A stretch of DNA of 13,544 nt from DASXTS01 sp036505275. GTDB taxonomy: Bacteria; Actinomycetota; Actinomycetes; Mycobacteriales; Pseudonocardiaceae. The stretch's first letter is position 1; each line of letters begins with the position of its first letter. Where the stretch lies: contig DASXTS010000360.1 in the NCBI GenBank assembly GCA_036505275.1, forward strand, positions 1-13,544, written 5' to 3'. The translations under genes and the position numbers were made by a program. Positions 6,630-13,544 of the stretch are shown here, one piece after another. Under the pieces are notes generated by a model, which saw only the letters and a list, made by a program, of their open reading frames with translations, was not told where the DNA came from and did not search any database.

Positions 6630-7859
6630 TCGCTCGGTCGGTGATGGCGCGCAGCTGGTGGCCACGGTAAGTCGAATCGACGGCCGAGCCATGCCGCCGG
6701 TGAGGAACGGCTGCGGCGTGCCAGGGTGGTCCGCCGAGGTTAGGGGGAGTGTAGGTGCCAGATCGACGCCGTCCTCGGCGTCGATGCGCTGGTAGCTAAC
6801 GCCGGCGAGGCCGGTGAGGGCGGCGCGAGCGCCGGCGAGAGCGGCGGCGCCGCTGGGGCCCGCGCGGACGCCGAGACGGGCGAGGTCGCCGACGGCCAGG
6901 GTGGCGTCCTCGTCGGCGACGGCCACCGCGGCGTCCATGCCGGCGCGAAGGCACGGCCAGGCGAGGCTGGACGGCGTGCCGCAGTTGACGCCGGTCATGA
7001 CGGTGGCGGTGGTGGATACCGAGATCGGCTCGCCGGCGCGGAGGCTGGCAAGCACGCACGCCGCCGCGGTCGGTTCGACGCCGAGGACGGACGCCGGCGA
7101 CGGGGACGGCGTGCCCGGCCGGCTGCGGTAGTGGGTGACGGCGGCCTGGGCCAGGGAGCCGACGCCGACCGGGACGGCCACGAGGGTGGCTGGCTCGGCG
7201 GCCGCCGCGTGCAATTGGGCGTCGATCTCGCGGAAGAGGGTCGAGTAGCCCTGCACGATCCAACGTGTGATCCGCCGATAGCCGGCCCAGGCGGTGTCCT
7301 GCACCAGCTCGCTGCCCGGATCGGCGGCGGCAGCCTCGGCAGCGCGGGCGATCGCCTCGTCGTATGCGGCGTCGATGGCGATCACGTTGGCGCCTTCGGC
7401 CGCAATCGCGGCCGCCGCGGCGGGCGGCACGGAGGATGGCAGATAGACGTCGGCCGGCAGGCGGAGCAGCCGCGCCATTCGGGCGACCGCGCGGCCGTGA
7501 TTGCCCTCGGTGGCGGTGATCAACTTCGGCTGCGGCGCGAGAGCGAGGGCCAGCGCGCGCAGCCGGTCGAGGTCGGCGCCGCCGGGCGGCACGCCGGCAC
7601 GGGCGCAGAGCAGGCAGCAGACCGCCCAGGAGGCACCCAACACCTTGAACGCCGGAAGGCCCAGCCGCTCGGACTCGTCCTTGGCGAACACCCGGCCGAC
7701 GCCAAGCTCGGCGGCCAACGCCAGTAGCTCGACCAGCGGTGTCGGGGCGTACCCGGGCAGGCGGGAGTGGAACGCGGTGACCTCGGCCGGCGCCGGCGGG
7801 CAGGTCCACGACCGTGCGGCTGGCCGCTGATACCAGGTCTGCACGGCGTCGAACTGCAC
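6444..7859 (-). CDS. dpaL: Diaminopropionate ammonia-lyase-like PLP enzyme with degenerate C-terminus
   Basis: Fold-type II PLP enzyme resembling diaminopropionate ammonia-lyase, which converts 2,3-diaminopropionate to pyruvate and two ammonia. PTPLVELLALA opens the domain (40-50). FAKDESERLGLPAFK (58-72) carries the PLP lysine Lys72. ATEGNHGR (116-123) has Glu118 where the family usually has a catalytic Asp. VQDTAWAGY (186-194) keeps Asp188, and VGVGSL (231-236) fits the glycine-rich phosphate loop. Family resemblance stops near residue 350 (base ~6812). The usual final strand with a T/S-E-G motif is absent, and I did not find it in the other minus frames at 6661-6830. The remaining ~120 residues look random and run antisense to the 72-residue gene. 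GTG 7859 is 12 bp after the permease stop, with no clear ribosome site, suggesting coupling. Possibly a decaying gene; a one-base shift near 6812 would end it at 6796. Confidence 0.75.
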   Translation of the reverse strand: MQFDAVQTWYQRPAARSWTCPPAPAEVTAFHSRLPGYAPTPLVELLALAAELGVGRVFAKDESERLGLPAFKVLGASWAVCCLLCARAGVPPGGADLDRLRALALALAPQPKLITATEGNHGRAVARMARLLRLPADVYLPSSVPPAAAAAIAAEGANVIAIDAAYDEAIARAAEAAAADPGSELVQDTAWAGYRRITRWIVQGYSTLFREIDAQLHAAAAEPATLVAVPVGVGSLAQAAVTHYRSRPGTPSPSPASVLGVEPTAAACVLASLRAGEPISVSTTATVMTGVNCGTPSSLAWPCLRAGMDAAVAVADEDATLAVGDLARLGVRAGPSGAAALAGARAALTGLAGVSYQRIDAEDGVDLAPTLPLTSADHPGTPQPFLTGGMARPSIRLTVATSCAPSPTERSPWCRRASRRPTCADGDPYERKPAQHRKRADDRPDPLTVHAPGLAQQVQPLQRPHGAGDRQ

Positions 7860-7871
7860 TGGGGTGGAGGC

Positions 7872-8588
7872 CTACTCGTCGGAGGTGAGGGCGAGCGAAC
7901 GCAGCCGCCAACCGGCGTACCAGGTGGCGGCGACCGCCGCCACCAGCAGCAGTGGCACGGCGACCCGCAGCCGCACGTCGGCCGGGACCGCGCCGTGCTC
8001 GGCGACCGCGCTGGTCACCGACACCGCCCACTGCCGCACGCTGAGCGTCCGCGCGCCCGGCACGTACCCGCCGATCAGTGACTCCCAGAGCAGCGCGTAC
8101 AGCAGACCGACCACCACGGCGTGCCTGGTCAGCACGCCGAGCATGAGGAAGACCGCGCAGTACACGGCACCGCCGACCAGCGCCCCGACGCCGTAGCCGA
8201 GCGCCAGCCCGCGCCGGTCTCCGGCCATGATCAGTCCGGCGGCCAGGGTAGGCACGGCGGCGAACACCGCGACGCAGCCGACGGCCACGACCAGCTTGGT
8301 GAACACGATGACGAACCGGGACACCGGCTTGGCGAGGAGGTAGACGATCGAGCCGTCGTCGATCTCCGGCCCGATCACCCCGGTGCCGATGATCAGGCCG
8401 AGCAGCGGCACCAGCGTGCCGAGAGCGAACGCGCCGAGCACCGCGCGCGAGGTGCCCACCCCGGCGACGCCGGTCAGGCGCAACGCCACCGCCAGCCCGA
8501 GCAGGATGACCGGCATGGCGAGCAGCAGCACCGCGCGGCGCCGGCCGACCATGGCGCGCAGGGTGATGGCCGCGATCGTCGTGTTCAT
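7872..8588 (-). CDS. ABC-2-type transporter permease
   Basis: A 238-residue integral membrane protein with about six hydrophobic segments (roughly 19-40, 48-72, 96-120, 130-152, 155-175 and 207-226). The segment GPEIDDGSIVYLLAKPVSR (73-91) is characteristic of ABC-2 permeases, in which a cytoplasmic loop E-x-x-x-G-(S/T)-x-x-x-L-L-x-x-P-x-x-R contacts the ATPase. It should form the membrane part of an exporter together with the ATPase encoded just upstream. Its ATG overlaps the stop of that gene (ATGA, 8585-8588). It is the fourth gene of the minus-strand unit and is followed after 12 bases by the lyase-like gene. The transported substrate cannot be read from the sequence. Confidence 0.9.
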   Translation of the reverse strand: MNTTIAAITLRAMVGRRRAVLLLAMPVILLGLAVALRLTGVAGVGTSRAVLGAFALGTLVPLLGLIIGTGVIGPEIDDGSIVYLLAKPVSRFVIVFTKLVVAVGCVAVFAAVPTLAAGLIMAGDRRGLALGYGVGALVGGAVYCAVFLMLGVLTRHAVVVGLLYALLWESLIGGYVPGARTLSVRQWAVSVTSAVAEHGAVPADVRLRVAVPLLLVAAVAATWYAGWRLRSLALTSDE

Positions 8589-9502
8589 GACGCCACCAGG
8601 TAGGAGAAGACGCTTTCGAGGGACTCGTCGGACGGCGACACCATGTACAACCGCAGCCTGTGCTCGCGGGCCAACCGCGGCAGCAGCAGCACGAACCGTT
8701 GGAAGTCGACGGCGTGCACCCGCAGCGCCCGCTCCCGGCCGTCCAACTCGACGGCGGCCGTCGAGCCGTCGGCGATGAGCGCGGCAGCCAACCGCCGGTC
8801 GTCACTGGATCGGATCAGGAACACATGCGGCCGGTCGATCATCAGCCGGCGGATGGCCCGGAAGTCGCCGGACGCGGCGTGCCGACCGGCCACCACGACC
8901 TCGATGTGACTGGCCACCTGCTCGACCTCTTCGAGGATGTGGGAGCTGAACAGCACCGTGCGGCCGTCGGCACCCATCCGGCGGATGAGGTCGATGAGGT
9001 GCAGCCGCTGCCGCGGGTCCATGCCGTTGAACGGCTCGTCGAGCAGCAGCACCGCCGGGTCGTGCACCAGGGCGGCGGCCATCTTCACCCGCTGCTTCAT
9101 GCCCTTGGAGTACGTGTCGAGCCGGCGGTCCTGAGCGAAGGTCATCTCGACCGTCTGCAAGGCTCGGGTGGCCGCCGCCTCGGGGTCGGCCAGCCCGTGC
9201 AATCGGGCATTGGCCAGGGTGAACTGCCAGCCGGTCAGGAAGTCGTACATCGCCTCGCGTTCCGGCACCAGGCCGACGCGGCGGTAGACGTCCACGTTGT
9301 GCCACACGAGGGCGCCGTCCAGGGTCACTGTGCCGGCCGAGGGCGCGAGGAACCCGCCCATCAGATGGATGAGCGTGGACTTGCCGGCGCCGTTGGGGCC
9401 GAGCAGGCCGGTGACGCCGGGGCCGATCGTCATGGATACGTCGTTGACCGCGACCACGTTGCCGAACCACCGCGACGCCCGCTCTATGCTGATCACGCTC
9501 AT
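8585..9502 (-). CDS. ABC transporter ATP-binding protein (second of the unit)
   Basis: A 305-residue ATPase subunit of an ABC-2-type exporter. Walker A is GPNGAGKS (35-42), the signature YSKGMKQRV (131-139), Walker B VLLLDEP (151-157), and the switch histidine His188 is in SSHILEE. The Q-loop position reads GLVPERE (77-83) with Pro-Glu, as is common in this exporter group. About 90 residues follow the core domain, a usual C-terminal extension. The start is ATG 9502, which gives MSVISIERAS; it overlaps the previous stop (ATGA, 9499-9502) and has GGAGG 11 bases upstream. The same frame is open further upstream but only antisense-like sequence would be added. It pairs most naturally with the permease at 7872-8588. 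Confidence 0.95.
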   Translation of the reverse strand: MSVISIERASRWFGNVVAVNDVSMTIGPGVTGLLGPNGAGKSTLIHLMGGFLAPSAGTVTLDGALVWHNVDVYRRVGLVPEREAMYDFLTGWQFTLANARLHGLADPEAAATRALQTVEMTFAQDRRLDTYSKGMKQRVKMAAALVHDPAVLLLDEPFNGMDPRQRLHLIDLIRRMGADGRTVLFSSHILEEVEQVASHIEVVVAGRHAASGDFRAIRRLMIDRPHVFLIRSSDDRRLAAALIADGSTAAVELDGRERALRVHAVDFQRFVLLLPRLAREHRLRLYMVSPSDESLESVFSYLVAS

Positions 9503-10398
9503 GACGCGGACACCCTCCGGTAGCGCAGCAGCAGGAAGCTTGCTGATCCGGCGACGATGGCCAGCGCAACCGCGGCGAAAGCGGCGCCCTGCCAGCCCTG
9601 CGGCATCGGCATGCTGCCGAACAGCAGGCTCACCCTGGGGTTGAACAACCACAACTGCAGCGAATTGACCAGATAGAACGGCGTGAACAGCGCGGCGTAC
9701 ATGGCGACCGTGGGGTGCCCTGTGCCGATGGCGATGCCCTGCACGCTGGAAACCACCGCGTGGCTGACCAGGATGCTGCTGATGATCGCCGCGACGCCGA
9801 AGCCGCGGCGCGGGGTGGCCGAGGCGATCGCCAGCCCGATGCCGGCCAGCACCGCGGCGAACAGCAGGGCGCCGGCCAGGCCCCTGAGCAGGCCCTTGGT
9901 CTGCGCCCAGAACGGCAGCTCGGTGAGCAGCGCGCCGACATAAATGATCAGCATCGGGGTGGCCGTGAGGATCAGCAGCGCGGCTGCCATCGCTGCGTAC
10001 TTGGCCAGCACGTAGTCGGCGTAGCTGACCGGCCGCGACAGGTACAGCGGCACCACCCGGAACCGCAGGTCGCGGGATACCAGCTGGGGGGACTGGGCGG
10101 CCAGGAAGATCGAGATGAGGTAGAACGTCACCGGGATGTAGTCGACGTAGTCCATCGGCAGTATGCCGGCCTTGGTGATCACCATGACCACCACCATGAT
10201 CAGGGCTGGCAGCGCCATGGCCCCGAACAGCAAGGCCGGCATGACCTTCGACCTGGCCGGCCGGCCGAGCCCATACGCGCCGCGCAGGCTGTGGCTGAAC
10301 AGCGAGCGGACCAGGTACCCCCGACCGAGCCGCGCGCCGTCGTAGCCCCGGTAGCCAATGTCGTGGATGACGCCGGAGGGCTGGTCAGACGGTGGCAT
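9499..10398 (-). CDS. ABC-2-type transporter permease (first of the unit)
   Basis: A 299-residue membrane protein. The N-terminus IGYRGYDGARLGRGYLVRSL (11-30) is a cytoplasmic segment typical of one actinobacterial ABC-2 permease subfamily. About seven hydrophobic stretches follow, for example near residues 52-74, 86-101, 131-155, 168-192, 195-215, 228-246 and 270-292. Between the second and third, SRDLRFRVVPLYLSRPVSYADY contains the loop common to ABC-2 permeases. Start ATG 10398 has a strong AGGAGG 9 bases upstream and overlaps the preceding ATPase gene by 14 bp, indicating coupled translation. It should work with the ATPase at 10385-11350. The substrate is unknown. Confidence 0.92.
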   Translation of the reverse strand: MPPSDQPSGVIHDIGYRGYDGARLGRGYLVRSLFSHSLRGAYGLGRPARSKVMPALLFGAMALPALIMVVVMVITKAGILPMDYVDYIPVTFYLISIFLAAQSPQLVSRDLRFRVVPLYLSRPVSYADYVLAKYAAMAAALLILTATPMLIIYVGALLTELPFWAQTKGLLRGLAGALLFAAVLAGIGLAIASATPRRGFGVAAIISSILVSHAVVSSVQGIAIGTGHPTVAMYAALFTPFYLVNSLQLWLFNPRVSLLFGSMPMPQGWQGAAFAAVALAIVAGSASFLLLRYRRVSAS

Positions 10399-11350
10399 CG
10401 GTGAACACCTCCTGGATGTGGTGGCGCCGCTGCTGCAGCCGGACCAGCCCGATGCCGAGTTCGGCGGCGGCGTCGCGGATCTGGTCGTAGGTCGCCTCGT
10501 CTTCGATGCGCACCTCGACCAGCCGGCCGTTGCGGCGCGCGGTTACGCCATCGCGGACCAGCCGGCTGCTCAGCGCCCCGGCGCCGTCGTCGTGCTCGCC
10601 GTCGATCACCTCGATCACAAGGTCTTCGGTCACCCTGGTGTATGCGGCGATCTCCGAGGACCGCAGCAACCGGCCGGCGTCGATGATCACCACGTGGTCG
10701 CAGATCCGCTCCAGCTCACCGAGCAGGTGACTGGCCACCAGCACGGAGATACCGAAGTCGGTGCCGATACGGCGGATCAGGGCCAGCATGTCGTCGCGGC
10801 CGGCCGGGTCGAGGCCGTTGGTCGGCTCGTCCAGGAAGATCAACCGCGGGTCGTGCACGAGCGACTGCGCCAGCTTGACGCGCTGCCGCATGCCCGTGGA
10901 GTAACCGCCGATCGGCCGGTACCGCTCCTCGTACAGCCCGACGTGCCGCAAGGTGTCGGCGGTGCGCTCGCGGGCGGCGGCCGCCGGCAGCCCGGACATC
11001 CGGGCCATGTGCACCACGAACTCGGTGGCCGAGGTGTCCGGCGGCAGGCAGTCGTGCTCCGGCATGTATCCGACCAGCGCACGCAGTTCGCGGTCGCTGG
11101 TCGTCACGTCGCGACCGAGCACATCGGCCCGCCCAGAGGTGGGCCGCAGCACGCCGAGGAGGATCTTGATCAGCGTCGACTTGCCCGCGCCGTTGGCTCC
11201 CACCAGCCCGATCACGCCCGCGCCGATGCTCACCGTCAGCCCGTCCAGGGCGGTGACCCGCGGGAACCGTTTGGTGAGCGCCTCGGTCCTGATCGAGGGC
11301 GGGTCGTGCTGGCTCGTCGAGGACCCGACTGCGGGATCGACCATGGTCAT
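10385..11350 (-). CDS. ABC transporter ATP-binding protein (first of the unit)
   Basis: A 321-residue ATPase and the first gene of the five-gene minus-strand unit. Walker A is GANGAGKS (51-58), the Q-loop position reads GYMPEHD (94-100) with Glu in place of Gln as in many ABC-2 ATPases, the signature is YSTGMRQRV (150-158), Walker B LIFLDEP (170-176), and the switch histidine His208 is in ASHLLGE. A C-terminal extension of ~100 residues (220-321) follows. It differs clearly from the second ATPase of the unit, so the two are an old pair rather than a recent duplication. Start ATG 11350 has AGGA 7 bases upstream; ATG 11344 is an alternative that removes two residues. A promoter should lie in the 76-bp gap before it or upstream of the VOC gene, but none is clear. 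Confidence 0.94.
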   Translation of the reverse strand: MTMVDPAVGSSTSQHDPPSIRTEALTKRFPRVTALDGLTVSIGAGVIGLVGANGAGKSTLIKILLGVLRPTSGRADVLGRDVTTSDRELRALVGYMPEHDCLPPDTSATEFVVHMARMSGLPAAAARERTADTLRHVGLYEERYRPIGGYSTGMRQRVKLAQSLVHDPRLIFLDEPTNGLDPAGRDDMLALIRRIGTDFGISVLVASHLLGELERICDHVVIIDAGRLLRSSEIAAYTRVTEDLVIEVIDGEHDDGAGALSSRLVRDGVTARRNGRLVEVRIEDEATYDQIRDAAAELGIGLVRLQQRRHHIQEVFTDATV

Positions 11351-11385
11351 TGGACCATCCTGCCCCCCACGCCACCCCGGCCGGA

Positions 11386-11401
11386 TCCGGGATGACCCGG
11401 A
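11386..11401 (-). terminator. Possible hairpin between the VOC gene and the ABC unit
   Basis: TCCGGG (11386-11391) and CCCGGA (11396-11401) pair perfectly around a 4-base loop. It lies 25 bases after the VOC stop and 35 before the first ABC gene. It overlaps the palindrome CCGGATCCGG (11381-11390). No T-run is present. It could be a terminator separating the two transcripts or an operator of the ABC unit. Confidence 0.3.
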
Positions 11402-11426
11402 ACCGTCTCAGGGCCGGCGACGGACC

Positions 11427-11822
11427 TCACCCCGGCCTGGGCAGCGCCGCGTAGAGGTCGACGCCGTTGCCGTCCGGGTCAAGGACGCTGGCGTACCGCT
11501 GGCCCCAGAACGCGTCCCAAGGCTCATGGAACGCCCGGTGGCCGGCATCGACAAGGTCCTTGAAGGTGGCGTCCACGTCGCCGGGGCCGTCCAGCTCGAA
11601 GGCCAGCGAGGCGCGCGGCCCGCCGGTTGGCGGCGTCCAGTCGGGGGCGAACGACCTGATCGACTCCTCGGTGTCGAGCATCAGCCGGAAGCCGCCGGCC
11701 AGCTCGCACTCCTGGTGGTCGTCGGTCTCCGCGGCGAACTGCAGACCGAGCCTGCGGTAGAACGCCACTGCGGCCGCCATGTCGGCGACCACGAGCCCGA
11801 TCGCGTTGAGTCCCTTTGCCAT
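11427..11822 (-). CDS. VOC-superfamily (glyoxalase/bleomycin-resistance fold) protein
   Basis: A 131-residue protein with the vicinal-oxygen-chelate pattern: LNAIGLVVADMAAAVAFYRRLGL at the N-terminus, ASLAFELD in the middle, and SVLDPDGNGVDLYA near the end. Metal-dependent members have His or Glu at fixed places. Here the first strand has no His, the middle strand reads SLAFEL with no His, and the usual final Glu (GNxVEL) is Asp. It may therefore bind a ligand rather than catalyse a metal-dependent reaction; that is inference. ATG 11822 gives the usual MAKGLNAIGLVV start, but no clear ribosome site precedes it. ATG 11852 would add ten residues. It faces away from the drug-exporter pseudogene across ~130 bp, so the two may once have shared a control region. 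Confidence 0.85.
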   Translation of the reverse strand: MAKGLNAIGLVVADMAAAVAFYRRLGLQFAAETDDHQECELAGGFRLMLDTEESIRSFAPDWTPPTGGPRASLAFELDGPGDVDATFKDLVDAGHRAFHEPWDAFWGQRYASVLDPDGNGVDLYAALPRPG

Positions 11823-11951
11823 GGCCGGAACAGTAGGTCGGGGGTACGACATTTCCGCGCCCGATGTCGATCCGGCCGGTCCTCGCTCGACGCCCAGGTA
11901 ACGAAGGCCGCCATCTTCACCGCGGCCGCCAACGCCGATAGGACCGTCGCG

Positions 11952-12544
11952 ATGACCGCCGTCGTAACCAGGGCCGGCCGCCGGGAATGGCTCGGGCTGG
12001 CCGTGCTGACCCTGCCGACGCTGCTGCTCGCGCTGGACATCAGCGTGCTGTACCTGGCGGTGCCGCAGCTGACCGCCGACCTCGGCGCCACCAGCAGCCA
12101 GCAGCTGTGGATCATGGACAGCTACGGCTTCATGGTCGCCGGCTTCCTGGTCACCATGGGCACCATCGGCGACCGGATCGGCCGGCGGCGGCTGTTGCTG
12201 ACCGGCGCGGCCGCGTTCGGCGTTGCCTCGGTGGTCGCGGCGTATGCCACCAGCCCGGTGATGCTGATCGGTGCCCGCGCCCTTCTGTGGTCGCCGCCAC
12301 CCCGTCCGGTGTCCCGGTGCAGGCCGCCGGAGCCGCTCGCGAAAGCCTGGCCGGCGCGGTCGGCGCGGCTCTGCAACTCCCCGGCCCGCTCGGCGCCGAG
12401 CTGCTGGACGCCGCCCACGACGCCTTCGCCACCGCCCTGAATGTCGCCGCCGGCGTCGGCGCGCTGCTGTTCATCGGCCTCGCCGTGGTCACCGTCACCA
12501 TGCTGCGCCGGCACCACGGGGATGTGCAGCCGCGGACCGCGTAA
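11952..12544 (+). pseudogene. DHA2-family drug exporter (MFS) with large internal deletion
   Basis: The first ~112 codons encode the normal N-terminus of a 14-helix DHA2/EmrB-QacA-type exporter. LPTLLLALDISVLYLAVPQL is helix 1 with the family's LD-x-(S/T) motif, QLWIMDSYGFMVAGFL is helix 2, GTIGDRIGRRRLLL (motif A) follows, and then MLIGARALL. At about 12288 similarity jumps to another frame, which reads AAGAARESLAGAVGAALQLP and then a final helix (ALNVAAGVGALLFIGLAVVTVTML), the usual C-terminus of the same family. Roughly 300 central residues are missing and the two ends are out of frame. In the first frame translation would run on into meaningless sequence to a stop at 12438-12440. The start ATG 11952 has AGGA eight bases upstream. 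It cannot work as a transporter. Confidence 0.85.
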
Positions 12545-13087
12545 GGCCGGCACCGCAGCGGCGGCGAAGTTGTTCGAAATTTTCGGGGTTGATGGTCGCG
12601 GTGGGCTGGTACGGCAGCGCCAGCTGGTCATGTCGGTGCGAGGTGTGGCGCCGAGCGCTGACCGGCGCCGCCCGCGGTCCTTGATCGTCGTGACTGTCGG
12701 CTGGCGTTGCGGGCGCTGCATTCGGGCTCGACAGTTCCGGCGATCATGCCGGACCGCGACCCGGGATCCCGTCATCGATCCGTCGCGATGCCACGGCTGG
12801 GCACGTCGAGCCCGCCAGGTTGCGTTCAAAGATTGGCTTGGGAGGGGAGTGGGGGTTCCGGTCTCGGTGTTCGGCCGGCGGTTTCCGGGGTGGTCGGGGA
12901 CGTTGAGCCGGGGACGCGCCCTACTCACGTGGTTCTTTTATCCGGTGGCAAGTTGACGCCCGTGGAGGGCGTCGACGCGGCAGCACCTAGCAGCGTGCGT
13001 GTCCCGCCACCGCCGGCAAACTTCGCAAAACAAGTATTCCCACCCACGGCGCACAACCCGAGACTGTCGGTGCACCGCGGTAACGTC
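12545..13087. other. Long stretch without a convincing gene
   Basis: Open frames here are arginine-rich and show no recognisable domain, so I call no gene. Contents worth noting are an AT-rich patch GTTCGAAATTTTCG near 12573-12586, the hairpin TCCGGC/GCCGGA (12736-12753), and AT-richer DNA at 12930-13045, which may hold the promoter of the DUF222-type gene. No tRNA or terminal inverted repeat was seen. Confidence 0.5.
12736..12753. repeat. Inverted repeat in the gene-free stretch
   Basis: TCCGGC (12736-12741) and GCCGGA (12748-12753) are exact reverse complements around GATCAT, making an 18-bp near-palindrome. It has no T-run and no adjacent gene to terminate, so its role is unknown. Confidence 0.4.
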
Positions 13088-13544
13088 ATGAGCGTGACCC
13101 GGGAGGTTCGGCAGCTCGGCGAGCGAATGCGGGAACTGACCCAGCAGATCGCTCACCTGCAAGCCGAACTCGCCCACTGCGTCGGCGAATTCGACACCGC
13201 CCAGGGCTATGAGCTGGACGCGTACCGGTCCACCCAAGCCTGGCTACGGTACGAGCTGCGCATGCACCCACGGGACGCCTCCCAACTGGTGGGCATCGCG
13301 CGGCAGTTGCGCCAGTTGCCGGCGGTGGACGAGGCGTTCAGCGCCGGGCGGATCTCGCAGACCCACGTCGCGGTGATCGCCCGCACCGCCCGGCAGGTCG
13401 GCGCCGAGCAGGTCGCCGCCTCCGAGCAGACCTTGGTGGACGTGGCCAGCACCCACGATCCGGACAAGCTGCGCATCACCACCCAACACCTGCGGTACTG
13501 CCTGGACCCCGACGCCGCCGGCCGCGACGCCGTCAAGGCCTACG
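13088..13544 (+). CDS. DUF222 / 13E12-repeat-family protein (5' part only)
   Basis: The first 152 codons of a gene cut by the window end. A helical, coiled-coil-prone N-terminus (QLGERMRELTQQIAHLQAEL) is followed by the DUF222 core: STQAWLRYELRMHPRDASQLVGIARQL, LPAVDEAFSAGRISQTHVAVIART and DPDKLRITTQHLRYCLDPD. Full-length members usually end in an HNH nuclease domain; that part lies outside the window. These proteins occur in many copies in actinobacterial genomes and are often linked to mobile DNA; their role is unclear. ATG 13088 is the first start in frame with the family pattern, although no strong ribosome site precedes it. The protein is expected to be cytoplasmic. Confidence 0.88.
   Translation, partial: MSVTREVRQLGERMRELTQQIAHLQAELAHCVGEFDTAQGYELDAYRSTQAWLRYELRMHPRDASQLVGIARQLRQLPAVDEAFSAGRISQTHVAVIARTARQVGAEQVAASEQTLVDVASTHDPDKLRITTQHLRYCLDPDAAGRDAVKAY

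Noticed and set aside
7131..7727. Gly-rich + frame opposite the lyase
   Set aside because: Shadow of the PLP-enzyme gene; no motif and no ribosome site.
6796..8805. A 669-residue minus-strand frame over the lyase and last permease
   Set aside because: Arg/Pro/Ala-rich shadow in the wrong frame. The real products are recognisable in the other frames.
12122..12928. A 268-residue minus-strand frame
   Set aside because: It lies antisense to the exporter remnant and gap, has low-complexity composition and no credible start.
12441..12956. A 171-residue + frame after the exporter pseudogene
   Set aside because: It starts inside the exporter remnant in another frame, is Arg-rich, and has no ribosome site or similarity that I recognise.

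Overview
The window is high-GC DNA from an actinomycete. The evidence is strong G/C bias at third codon positions, GTG starts, an actinobacterial-type HelD RNA polymerase-recycling ATPase, ABC-2 exporter genes with RxxYDG-type N-termini, and a DUF222/13E12-type gene at the right edge. The order (for example Pseudonocardiales or Micromonosporales) cannot be fixed from the sequence alone.

Left part (1-6630, mostly + strand). A type-B carboxylesterase is followed directly by what looks like the last ~35 codons of an ISL3-like transposase. A ~440-bp gap then contains AT-rich promoter/operator-like DNA with an 11-bp-spaced direct repeat and a 7+7-bp inverted repeat. Next come helD, a short remnant of a GntR-like winged-helix domain, a secreted lipoprotein alpha/beta hydrolase of the tripeptidyl-aminopeptidase type, a strong inverted repeat, and a two-helix membrane protein of 72 residues.

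Centre (6444-11350, - strand). This is one tightly packed unit read right to left: ABC ATPase, ABC-2 permease, ABC ATPase, ABC-2 permease, then a diaminopropionate ammonia-lyase-like PLP enzyme. Neighbouring ABC genes overlap by 14, 4 and 4 bp, and the enzyme starts 12 bp after the last permease. This suggests translational coupling. The enzyme keeps its PLP lysine but has Glu where the family usually has Asp in the TDGNHG motif. Its family-like C-terminal tail is missing, and its reading frame runs antisense into the small membrane-protein gene.

Right part (11380-13544). A small VOC-fold protein (-) stands back to back with a DHA2-type drug-exporter gene (+) that has lost its middle ~300 codons and changes frame, so it is a pseudogene. 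A ~540-bp stretch without a convincing gene follows, and then the start of a DUF222/13E12-type gene cut by the window end.

Overall the window is accessory-looking chromosome with several decayed genes: a transposase tail, a regulator or integrase tail, an MFS pseudogene and a damaged lyase. The best candidate for an unusual system is the five-gene exporter plus ammonia-lyase unit. No phage, CRISPR or toxin-antitoxin system was seen.
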